Shown here: piece by piece, positions 7,639 to 17,997 of the stretch | Layout: the number at the start of each line of letters is the position of its first letter | Numbering within the stretch: the first letter of the stretch is position 1 | NCBI GenBank assembly: GCA_964565925.1 | Contig: CAZMGV010000009.1 | Span: 102,429 to 166,428, forward strand | DNA: 64,000 nucleotides | Origin: CAZMGV01 sp964565925 | Lineage (GTDB): Bacteria; JAGRBM01; JAHCIT01 | Direction: 5' to 3' | Position numbers and translations under genes: made by a program | Notes under the pieces: generated by a model | Told to the model about the DNA's origin: nothing | Seen by the model: only the letters and a program-made list of their open reading frames with translations | The model's database searches: none

Positions 7639-8574
7639 TCAACTGGCGTCCCGGCGCAACACCAAAATGTTCTGGTGCGCGATATTGGGGACGAACGCCT
7701 TGGGATAGCCGTAGGGCCGAAGTCGCGTTCCGGGCACATACCAGACGAATTCGCCCTTCAGCGTCCAGCCGGTGCGGGCGGCCTCGTCGCCTACGCGGGC
7801 GGCCACGTTAATGTAGCGGCCGTCCTGGTAGGCGTTCCTGAGGATCACGAGCCCGTAGCCCCCCGGTTTCACCGCCTTGAGCAGAAGTCCGAGAATGTCC
7901 TTAAGCCCGGCAAAGAAGGTCTCGAAATCTCCTGAATTGGAGAGATCGCCCTCCAGTACGGAGAATTTCGCCAGATCGGTCCGGCGCAGCGAGTGCTTCA
8001 TCGACTCGTTCGTCGGCTTCACCACGCACATGGTTCGCTCGAAATTGAGCCCGTAGGGCGGATCGGTGGCGACGAGATCGGCGAAGCCGTTGCCCCGTTC
8101 CGCAAGGAGGTCTTTCAGCACTGCGCGTGCGTCGCCTTCGATGACGGGGAAGGGCGCGAGCTTTTCCCGTTCGCAGACGGCCCGGTAGATGGCCGGCCAT
8201 TCAGGATTGATTTCGATACCGAGCGCGGTACGGCCCGCTTTTGCCGCGCCCAGCAGGGTGCCACCGACTCCGGCAAACGGGTCCAGCACCAGATCGCCCG
8301 GTTTGGTGAAGAGCCGGATCAGATCGGCCATCAGGCCGGGCGGCTTATTGCCGCCGTGCTTCTTGCGCAGGTCGTGGCCCAGTTCGTGCGGGTAGGCCTT
8401 GTCGATCAGCGACCGCGACCAGTAGAGCCATTCGGCGCCGGTGAGATCGTTGAGTGTATTGCGGGGGTGCACGGTCCGGGGTTTGGCCGGGCCAGTTGCC
8501 GGCTTGGTGCGCTTGGCTGACCTGCCGGCCCTTTTTGCAGCCGCCGCCGGTTTTGCAGCCTTCAGGGTTGCCAC
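7639..8574 (-). CDS. DNA N4/N6 methyltransferase with histone-like basic tail
   Basis: A 311-residue protein. The SAM motif 'LDPFAGVGGTLLGA' (about 98-111) comes before the catalytic 'ATDPPYGLNF' (about 170-179), so the motif order is SAM-binding then DPPY. Residues 1-40 are Lys/Ala/Pro-rich and low complexity, like a histone H1 tail. No restriction endonuclease gene is adjacent, so it is probably an orphan methylase. The target sequence cannot be read from the protein. RNA or rRNA methylation is less likely but possible. Confidence 0.85.
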   Translation of the reverse strand: MATLKAAKPAAAAKRAGRSAKRTKPATGPAKPRTVHPRNTLNDLTGAEWLYWSRSLIDKAYPHELGHDLRKKHGGNKPPGLMADLIRLFTKPGDLVLDPFAGVGGTLLGAAKAGRTALGIEINPEWPAIYRAVCEREKLAPFPVIEGDARAVLKDLLAERGNGFADLVATDPPYGLNFERTMCVVKPTNESMKHSLRRTDLAKFSVLEGDLSNSGDFETFFAGLKDILGLLLKAVKPGGYGLVILRNAYQDGRYINVAARVGDEAARTGWTLKGEFVWYVPGTRLRPYGYPKAFVPNIAHQNILVLRRDAS

Positions 8575-8576
8575 AA

Positions 8577-9548
8577 TCAGGCTACCCGGTTCTTCGGTTC
8601 GCGGCCTTCAAGCGTGTCGATAATTGCCTGTGCGCAGAGCTCGCCCATTTTCGCACGGGTTTCCCGCGTGGCGCTTCCGATATGCGGCGCGAGCACGGCG
8701 TTATCCAGCTCCGCAAGTCCCGGAGCCAGAACCGGTTCCTTCTCGAACACATCGAGCCCGGCGCCGAAGATCTTGCGGTTACGCAGGACGTCCACCAGAG
8801 CGTGTTCGTCGATCACCTGTCCGCGGGCCGTGTTGATGAGAATGGCATCCGGTTTCAGCAGCGCCAGGCGTTCCCGTGACAGGAGGCCGTTCGATTCGGG
8901 ATTGAGCGGTGTGTGGATGCTGATGACATCGGAGGCACTGAGCAGTTCTTCGAGAGACAGCTTCTTTGCACTCAGCGCGGCCGCGTGGGGCGAGTCGTGG
9001 CGGTTGAAATAGCAGATGTCCATGCCGAACGCCTTCGCGCGGCGGGCAAACGCTGCGCCGATACGGCCCAGCCCGATGATCCCGCACTGCTTGCCCGTGA
9101 GCTCTACGCCCAGAAGCATATCCGGTGCCCACCCCTTGAACCTGCCTTCCGCCATCATCCGGTGGCCTTCAATGATCCGGCGCGACACGGCGAGCAGCAG
9201 CGAGAACGCCAGTTCCGCTGTGGCCTCGGTCAGCACATCGGGTGTGTTGCAGACCCGGATCCCGCGTTCTTTGCAGCAGGCCGTGTCGATATTATTGAAC
9301 CCGACCGCGAACGTGGCGAGAACCTTCAGCCTGGCGGCGCCTTCGAGCACGGACCGGTTAAACGGGTCCGACAGCATGCCCAGCACGGCATCGGCCCCGG
9401 CAATGGCGGTCTTGAGTTCCGCTTCCGTCCGGATCCCGGACGGCGGCAGGACGGTGACATCGAACTTCTTTTCGAGCATCTCCACGCCGGAGCCCGGTAC
9501 GCGGGAGGTGACAATGACTCTGGGTTTATCCGCGGATTTGTCTGGCAT
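8577..9548 (-). CDS. D-2-hydroxyacid dehydrogenase (glyoxylate/hydroxypyruvate reductase type)
   Basis: A 323-residue NAD(P)-dependent oxidoreductase. The Rossmann motif is 'GIIGLGRIGAAFARRAKAFG'. The catalytic set is complete: Arg in 'INTARGQVID', Glu in 'DVFEKEP', His in 'APHIGSAT'. The N-terminal substrate-domain block 'ATFAVGFNNID' is close to glycerate dehydrogenases and glyoxylate reductases. Substrate specificity is inferred from family resemblance only. It lies two bases upstream of the methylase gene, so they may be co-transcribed. Confidence 0.92.
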   Translation of the reverse strand: MPDKSADKPRVIVTSRVPGSGVEMLEKKFDVTVLPPSGIRTEAELKTAIAGADAVLGMLSDPFNRSVLEGAARLKVLATFAVGFNNIDTACCKERGIRVCNTPDVLTEATAELAFSLLLAVSRRIIEGHRMMAEGRFKGWAPDMLLGVELTGKQCGIIGLGRIGAAFARRAKAFGMDICYFNRHDSPHAAALSAKKLSLEELLSASDVISIHTPLNPESNGLLSRERLALLKPDAILINTARGQVIDEHALVDVLRNRKIFGAGLDVFEKEPVLAPGLAELDNAVLAPHIGSATRETRAKMGELCAQAIIDTLEGREPKNRVA

Positions 9549-9602
9549 AACTGCTGCACAGCTATAGCACGGACAGACGGTTTTGGAATCCGGAGACCGG
9601 GT

Positions 9603-10850
9603 TCAATGGTCCAGCGCCCGCGACGCGTCCTTGTTCTTGGGATTGGCCGCCAGCGCCAGCCGGTAGTTCTTGTCGGCGAGCTGCCGGTCCCCGGCGATCT
9701 CGTGGATCTTCCCGAGCATGAAATAAGCGCTGGAAATGTTCTTCCGGTCGACGGGCCCGGCGTTCACATAGGCGGTCAGGTCGTCGCGTGCCTTGTCGAA
9801 CTCCTTGCGCGTGAAGTTGATCTCGCCTCGGTTGAAATAACCTTTCGGATATTCCGGGGCGATCTCGATCATCCGCGTATAGTATTTCGCCGCTCCGTCC
9901 CAGTCGTTCAGGGCTTCCCGGGCGTGACCGCGCAGCAGCAGCGCGGTCACGTTATTGGGGTAGGATTTCTCGACACTGGCGCCGACCTTTTCGACGTCGT
10001 CGAACCGGTTGAGACGCCGGTACATCCACATGAGCGAAATGTCGGCGATCGGCTTGGCGAATTCGCCTTCGGCGGCGGCGCGCTCCACCCGGCGCAGGCC
10101 TTTCTTGCGGTTGTCGGGCAGGAAGAACAGGAATTTCCCGAGCCGTTCGCTCACGACGAATTCGTAAAGACCGAGTCCGAACTCGGGGTCCGCGAAATCG
10201 GGCGCCACGTCTTTGGCCTTGTCCAGTTCAGTTAGGGCCGACTGCGCCCGACGGTAAGCCGCGAACGGGTTTTCGTCCCAGAACTCGAGCATGGAGGAGT
10301 TGCCGTATATGACCGCCCGCATGAAGCGCCAGCCGCCTACGTAGGGATCGGCCGGTGGCGGCCGGTCCAGCCTGAGCATCGCTTTCTTCACCGTGGCCCG
10401 CAGCTCCGAGAGAGTGTCGTCGGATTTGGTCTCCAGATACTGGATGGTCAGCGCTATCGATTCGCCCATGGGTCCGAGCACGTTGTTCGGATGGGTGTCG
10501 TCGAAGGCTCCAAACAGAGCCCGGGCCTCCGCGTATTTCCGGTTGAGGATCAGGTCCCGGCCCCTGGTGAGGGTCTGATAGGTATCGGGTTCGTAATACC
10601 GGCTCTGAACCGGTGCCGATCCGGTGATCGCTTCCTGCACGGACGTGGCTGGCGACGGCGGCACACCCTGGGGTGCACCACTTTCGCTGGAAGCGACAAC
10701 ATCATTGCTGACGGAAGCGTCAGCCACCCGGGCTGACGGGAGTTGAAGCAAGAGAATGAGGGCTGGGACCAGCATCTTTACATTGTGACTCACCGGGCTC
10801 CTCGAAAACAGGCGAAGATTGAACGGGGTTAATCTTGTCTTTGTTGTCAT
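9603..10850 (-). CDS. Exported tetratricopeptide-repeat protein
   Basis: A 415-residue protein with a long N-terminus carrying a hydrophobic export signal at about residues 26-46 ('MLVPALILLLQLPSARVADA'). Its middle region is helical, and the C-terminal third holds clear TPR units ('ALNDWDGAAKYYTRMIEIAPEYPKGYFNRG', 'KNYRLALAANPKNKDA'; quoted as two short blocks). The ATG at 10850 has a good ribosome site (GAGGAA). The ATG at 10775 would give a conventional signal peptide. It is likely a periplasmic scaffold. It is divergently transcribed from the patatin gene. Confidence 0.8.
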   Translation of the reverse strand: MTTKTRLTPFNLRLFSRSPVSHNVKMLVPALILLLQLPSARVADASVSNDVVASSESGAPQGVPPSPATSVQEAITGSAPVQSRYYEPDTYQTLTRGRDLILNRKYAEARALFGAFDDTHPNNVLGPMGESIALTIQYLETKSDDTLSELRATVKKAMLRLDRPPPADPYVGGWRFMRAVIYGNSSMLEFWDENPFAAYRRAQSALTELDKAKDVAPDFADPEFGLGLYEFVVSERLGKFLFFLPDNRKKGLRRVERAAAEGEFAKPIADISLMWMYRRLNRFDDVEKVGASVEKSYPNNVTALLLRGHAREALNDWDGAAKYYTRMIEIAPEYPKGYFNRGEINFTRKEFDKARDDLTAYVNAGPVDRKNISSAYFMLGKIHEIAGDRQLADKNYRLALAANPKNKDASRALDH

Positions 10851-10901
10851 AAGTGCGGTTCCTCTGCTGCTGAATCTTTCGCGTATCTTTCGGTCCCGGG
10901 T

Positions 10902-11822
10902 ATGTTATGGCTTTGCACCGGACCGATGAGTGATCTGAGACACATACAGGCGAACGGCCGTGGAAACGGGAGCGGGCAGGGAAGGACGGCCATTGTCGCC
11001 GAAGGCGGCGGCATGCGCGGAATTTTTTCGTCCGGCGTTCTGGACGCGTTTGCCGAAGCCGGATTCGATCCGTTCGATCTGGCTATCGGCACTTCAGCTG
11101 GGGCCTGCACGCTGGCATCCCATCTCGCCGGCCAGACGGGCAGAAACCGCCGGGTATTCACCGGCCAGATGAGCCGCCCCGAATTTGTCAGCCTGTGGCG
11201 TTATCTGCGTGGTGGACATCTGCTCGAGCTGGACTGGCTCTGGGATACCCTGGATCAGGAAGACCGCCTGAATGTGGAAGCCGCCACCAGCAGGCCGGGT
11301 ATTGAATTCGTCGTGGTGGCGACCAGCGCCCTCACGGGCCGCCCGGTCTATTTCCAGCCAAGCGCTCCGGAACTGAACCCCATGCTCAAGGGTTCCAGCG
11401 CCGTCCCGGTCCTTTATAGAGGCCCGGTGCAGATCGGGACCGAAGCGGTTGTGGACGGCGGGGTGGCCGATCCCATTGCCGTCGAAGAAGCCTACCGGCG
11501 GGGTGCCCGGCGGATACTCGTTATCCGGACCCGCCCGGGGTCCTACGTGAAATCCCCGGGTATCGAGAGCTGGTTCGGGCGGAAGCTGCTGGCGGGGTAT
11601 CCGGAACTGGCAAAAGCCATTTCGGTCCAGGCCGCAACGTACCGGCGGGCCGTGGAGTTTATCCGCCAGCCCCCCCCGGATTGCCAGATCATTGAAATTG
11701 CTCCGGAAAAACCGCTTCTGACCGGCAGAACCACGCAACAGAAGGCCGCCCTGGAGGCCGACTATGCCTTGGGCAAGAAACTGGGCCAACGGGCCATGGT
11801 TGACTGGCTGAAAACCGGTTAA
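10902..11822 (+). CDS. Patatin-like phospholipase
   Basis: About 300 residues. It has the patatin glycine-rich oxyanion loop 'EGGGMRGIFSSGV', the nucleophile motif GTSAG, and the DGG motif 'VVDGGVADPIAVEEA' that supplies the catalytic Asp. The overall order resembles the YjjU subgroup. It is predicted to hydrolyse acyl esters of lipids. It has no signal peptide. The ATG at 10926 (MSDLRH) is an equally plausible start, and neither has a strong ribosome site. Confidence 0.88.
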   Translation: MLWLCTGPMSDLRHIQANGRGNGSGQGRTAIVAEGGGMRGIFSSGVLDAFAEAGFDPFDLAIGTSAGACTLASHLAGQTGRNRRVFTGQMSRPEFVSLWRYLRGGHLLELDWLWDTLDQEDRLNVEAATSRPGIEFVVVATSALTGRPVYFQPSAPELNPMLKGSSAVPVLYRGPVQIGTEAVVDGGVADPIAVEEAYRRGARRILVIRTRPGSYVKSPGIESWFGRKLLAGYPELAKAISVQAATYRRAVEFIRQPPPDCQIIEIAPEKPLLTGRTTQQKAALEADYALGKKLGQRAMVDWLKTG

Positions 11823-11956
11823 AAGCCTGTGAATCTGTTTTGACGCGGGTTGAATGACCGCGTTATTCGGGCCAGATTGCAAAACGCTGCTTCCGGAGGT
11901 TTGTTTATACCCGGAGCGGCGTTTTCGGGGAATGTCCGCAGGGGGGATCTGTAACG

Positions 11957-14275
11957 GTGAAATCCTTTGTCATGCGCTTCATGGGCGTATTCGTAGCCCT
12001 TGTTCCGGTGCTGTCCGGTTGCGGACAGGACAATGTCGATAATCTCGACCGGTCCATAGCCAAACCGCAGATATTCGCATTCCAGGCTTCGCCGGTGCCG
12101 CTGTCCCCGGGGGTTCCGACCCACGTCAGCTGGTCCTGGCGGTTCGTGAACGATATCCTGCCGGCGCCGACCTGCGAAATCGACCAGGGAGTGGGCGTGG
12201 TCCTGAACGGCGACGCGACGACGATCGCGGTGGATGTGGATACCGATTTCACGCTGACCTGTACGAACCGCGCCGGTACCGGCACGGCGGTTTTTAAAGT
12301 CCTGACAACCGGTAATCCGCCTCCCAACGGTGACATCCTCCTTCCGCCCGGTGTCACTATCAATGCGGGCGATTCGGTCGATTTCCTCAGCGCCTGTAAT
12401 GACGATACGGACCTGCCGGCCGCGCTCGTTCACCTGTGGAACTTCGGCGGCGCGGCGTCCGATTCCACCGTTCAGAACCCGGGTCCGGTCCGGTTCCCGA
12501 GTCCCGGCCGCTACACCGTCACCTATACCTGCACCGATTCGCTGGGTGCACCGGATCCAACCCCCGATACGGTGGTTGTGGCGGTCATGGGATATCAGGC
12601 GGCTGCGAGCGGTGCCGTCACGGGCGGTCCGGTCGCAGTGGCCGTGGCGGATCTGAACAACGATACGTTCCAGGACATCGTCTATGTGAAAAATACGGAC
12701 GGAAAGGTTTCCGTCCGTCTGCGGGATGCAGCCACACCGGCGAATTTCCTCGCCGACGTCGACTATGCGACCGGCACGAACGTATCCCTGTCGCCAGTGG
12801 CGGTCGCTGTCGCCGATGTGAACGGTGATACGCGGCCCGATCTCGTCGTCGCCAACCAGGCCGACGACACGGTCGCCGTACTGCTACAGAACGCCACGAC
12901 GGCCGGAGCCTTCGACGCGGCGGTCACCTACGCCACGGGTGACGGCCCGTCGGCGGTCGCCGTCGCCGACTTCAACAACGATACGAAGGCCGACATTGCT
13001 GTTGTGAACACGACCGACAGCACCCTCAGCATCCTGATGCAGGACCCGCTGACGGCCGGGATCTTCCTTGCGGCCGACAACTATACGACCGGTAACACGC
13101 CGACGTCGCTGGCGGCCGGGCTGCTGAATTCGGACGACCGCATCGACATCGTGGTGGCGTCATCCGGATCGAACCAGATTTCGCTCCATTTCCAGTTCGG
13201 CTCGCCCAACGACCCCGGCCACTTCCGCCCGAAGCTGGATTATGCGGCCGGAAGCGGACCGTCGTCGGTCGTGCTGGCCGACTTCAACGGCGATTCGCGG
13301 CTGGATATCGCCGTCACGAACCCGGCGAGCGATGAAGTCTCGCTGCTGCTCCAGAACTCGGCCCCGCTGACCAAGGGGACTTTCGCGGTCCGCGTGCCCT
13401 ACGCGGCCGGTGACAATCCGTCGTTTGCGGCGGCTTCCGACATCAATGGCGACGGTCTGGCGGATCTGCTGGTTGCGAACCGCAGCTCTGACAACATCTC
13501 GCTCCTGCTCCCGGACCGCGCCCACGCCGGCAAGTTCCTGGACCAGATCGTGGTCCCCACGGGCGATGGACCGGTGGGTCTTGCGGCCGGAAACCTGAAT
13601 ACGGACGCGCTGCCCGATCTCGTGACGGCGGATGTGGATGGCGGCACGATCTCGGTTGTCAGCCACACGCTCCCCCAGCCCGGTGTCTCGGCGCTGCATC
13701 TGGCGCCGGAGGCGACCAACACCGCCAGCGTATTCTCGTTCTTTGTGATCGTGCAGCCCGCGACGACGGTGACCTGGACGGTGGATCTGACTAACGACGC
13801 GGGCGCCGCCCTGAGCGCGCCGACTTCGGGTACCTGCGCCACCACTCTCCAGTGCTCCGGAACGCTGACGGCGAGCGGCGCCGTATCGATTACCGTCACC
13901 GGCGGAACCGACACTGTCGCCACACTGACGACCTCGGCCACCGATACGTTGATCACCGACAGCGACTCGGTCGATCTTACGGTGGACAAGACGCCGCCTG
14001 CGGATCCCGTTATTACAACAAACGGCGGGGCCGATTTTAATGTCATTTCCCCGGATGTCGTCATTCAGGGAACCGTCGCCGCCGATACGGCGATGATTCA
14101 GGTCCAGACGGTCGCGGCGGGCGTCTTCACGGACGTCGCCGGGTACGTCGCCGGCTCCACGACGTGGACCTATAACGGGACCATCGACCTCGGCCTGACG
14201 GTTCCATACTGCTTCCAGGCTATCGACGGCGTGGGCAACATCAGCCTGACCGACTGCGTGAACGTGACGCGCTGA
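11957..14275 (+). CDS. Lipoprotein with PKD-like and seven FG-GAP/VCBS repeats
   Basis: A 772-residue lipoprotein with signal and lipobox 'VLSGC'. After about 100 residues of Ig-like sequence, a PKD-like domain follows ('HLWNFGGAASDSTVQNPGPV'). Then come seven FG-GAP-type repeats, each with a calcium loop such as DLNNDTFQDI, DVNGDTRPDL, DFNNDTKADI, DFNGDSRLDI and DINGDGLADL. Two further Ig-like domains end the protein. Seven repeats would close one beta-propeller. This suggests an outer-membrane-anchored binding or adhesion protein. The GTG start at 11957 has a GGGGG ribosome site. ATG 11972 is an alternative. Confidence 0.85.
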   Translation: MKSFVMRFMGVFVALVPVLSGCGQDNVDNLDRSIAKPQIFAFQASPVPLSPGVPTHVSWSWRFVNDILPAPTCEIDQGVGVVLNGDATTIAVDVDTDFTLTCTNRAGTGTAVFKVLTTGNPPPNGDILLPPGVTINAGDSVDFLSACNDDTDLPAALVHLWNFGGAASDSTVQNPGPVRFPSPGRYTVTYTCTDSLGAPDPTPDTVVVAVMGYQAAASGAVTGGPVAVAVADLNNDTFQDIVYVKNTDGKVSVRLRDAATPANFLADVDYATGTNVSLSPVAVAVADVNGDTRPDLVVANQADDTVAVLLQNATTAGAFDAAVTYATGDGPSAVAVADFNNDTKADIAVVNTTDSTLSILMQDPLTAGIFLAADNYTTGNTPTSLAAGLLNSDDRIDIVVASSGSNQISLHFQFGSPNDPGHFRPKLDYAAGSGPSSVVLADFNGDSRLDIAVTNPASDEVSLLLQNSAPLTKGTFAVRVPYAAGDNPSFAAASDINGDGLADLLVANRSSDNISLLLPDRAHAGKFLDQIVVPTGDGPVGLAAGNLNTDALPDLVTADVDGGTISVVSHTLPQPGVSALHLAPEATNTASVFSFFVIVQPATTVTWTVDLTNDAGAALSAPTSGTCATTLQCSGTLTASGAVSITVTGGTDTVATLTTSATDTLITDSDSVDLTVDKTPPADPVITTNGGADFNVISPDVVIQGTVAADTAMIQVQTVAAGVFTDVAGYVAGSTTWTYNGTIDLGLTVPYCFQAIDGVGNISLTDCVNVTR

Positions 14276-14342
14276 ATCTTTCCGGCTAAGACCCTCGCGG
14301 CTGGTGCCTCAGGCTGCCGGCCGGAGCCGGTTCCATTATCTT

Positions 14343-16826
<2,484 letters not shown>

Positions 16827-16832
16827 CGCCGG

Positions 16833-17300
16833 TTATTTGCGGTCCCGTTTCCTGTCCTTGTTTCTGGCAGGACGTCCCGGATGCAACTCCTTCATCATCT
16901 CCAGTTCTTCCATATTCGGCGGATTTTCCCGGATCTGCTCGCGGATCTTCTGCTGCCGTTCCGGCGCATCCTGATACCACTGGCGCCTCATCTCGGTCCG
17001 CAGGTCATGTTCGGAGCGTTCCTGCTCGCGCTCTGCCTTGCGCTGGGCCCGGCGCTCTTCGCGTTCGGCCTGCCGGGCTTCGTATTTCGCCTGGGCATTC
17101 AGATCGGCGTCGAGCTGCGCCTGATCATTCGACGTAATGTCTCCGGCGGGAATATCAATTCCGGCAGAATTCCCTTTACCGGTGGAAGCACTCGATCGGG
17201 CTGCCTGGGACTCCGACCAGTCCCGCAGGAACCAGCCGCCGGTCGCACCGGCGACACAGAGTGCTGAAAGGATGATCGCCCGTTTTCTGCCGGCCGTCAT
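16833..17300 (-). CDS. Single-pass membrane protein with highly charged coiled coil
   Basis: A 155-residue protein with one N-terminal membrane helix (about 8-24, ending 'GGWFLRDW'), then a long Arg/Glu-rich helix ('EREERRAQRKAEREQE') likely to form a coiled coil. It resembles its upstream neighbour in the membrane segment (both contain 'GGWFLR'), so the two look like diverged paralogues. Its ATG overlaps the upstream stop (ATGA). The family is not recognised. The periplasmic charged rod recalls small metal-chaperone-like or scaffold proteins, but there is no clear motif. Confidence 0.65.
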   Translation of the reverse strand: MTAGRKRAIILSALCVAGATGGWFLRDWSESQAARSSASTGKGNSAGIDIPAGDITSNDQAQLDADLNAQAKYEARQAEREERRAQRKAEREQERSEHDLRTEMRRQWYQDAPERQQKIREQIRENPPNMEELEMMKELHPGRPARNKDRKRDRK

Positions 17301-17833
17301 TGCGTGCCGCCAGTCTTTTCGCCGGGCCGAGGCGCTTCTTCAATGACCTGTCCCTGCTCGTCCAGGACTCTCGGATTGATTTTCGGTGGCATGATGAGCG
17401 GTCCGGTCGGGCGGTTCGGATCGGGGAAATCTTTCATGAACTCTTCCCGCCGCATCCGGTTCGCTTCCCGCCTGATTTCCGCCAGTTCTTTCTTCTTCTG
17501 CCGGGCATTACGCATATTCTCGATCACGGCCTTGCGGGCGGCCTTATGCTCTTCCCGTATCCGCTGAATCTCGGCTTCACGGCTGACGGAATCGGACGGC
17601 GCGTCGGGAGGGGCCGCCGGGATATTCGCATCGGCAGTTGCCGCTCCCGGAGCGGGTTCGGCGGTTTGCAGAGAGCCGGCCTGCTCCGCTGGAGGAGGCG
17701 TTGCGGGCCGAGTGCGTGACGCACGTTTCACCTGGGACGGTGGCCTGGCCGGTTTCGTGACAAAACCGCGCAGAAACCAGCCGCCAGCGATTGCGGCTGC
17801 CAATACGGCTGAAAATAACAGGCCCTGCTTCAT
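17297..17833 (-). CDS. Single-pass membrane protein, paralogue of the downstream gene
   Basis: Starting at ATG 17833 (MKQGLLFSAV) it has about 178 residues: a membrane helix ending 'GGWFLRGF', a Pro/Ala-rich linker, and a charged helix ('RIREEHKAARKAVIENMRN', 'EIRREANRMRREEF'). Longer in-frame starts exist up to 17935 but would put about 34 hydrophilic residues before the helix. It overlaps the following gene by four bases, so the two are probably co-translated and may pair through their helices. Function is unknown. Confidence 0.6.
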   Translation of the reverse strand: MKQGLLFSAVLAAAIAGGWFLRGFVTKPARPPSQVKRASRTRPATPPPAEQAGSLQTAEPAPGAATADANIPAAPPDAPSDSVSREAEIQRIREEHKAARKAVIENMRNARQKKKELAEIRREANRMRREEFMKDFPDPNRPTGPLIMPPKINPRVLDEQGQVIEEAPRPGEKTGGTQ

Positions 17834-17940
17834 ACGTGCGGACACAACCCGTTTCCGGATCCCGGCAATGGATATTAGGTCCATGCCACCGTGGCAAGCG
17901 GACCGGACAGGAACCGGATTAAATCTCCTCCACAAAAGAA

Positions 17941-17970
17941 AAGGCCGGTGCGGTCTCCCGCACCGGCCTT
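17941..17970 (-). terminator. Intrinsic terminator of the glycine-rich lipoprotein gene
   Basis: A perfect 13-bp GC-rich stem with a 4-base loop (17941-17953 with 17958-17970). On the minus strand it is followed by TTTTCTTTTG, giving the usual U-rich tail. It lies 28 bp after the stop of the glycine-rich lipoprotein gene. Confidence 0.9.
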
Positions 17971-17997
17971 TCCGGTCGGCCTCAAATCCGTAAGGGA

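Noticed and set aside
5798..7708. Open frame of 636 codons on the plus strand
   Set aside because: It is the complement of rubrerythrin, the Fur-type regulator and nadC, whose proteins are clearly recognisable. Its own translation has no domain and is a by-product of high GC.
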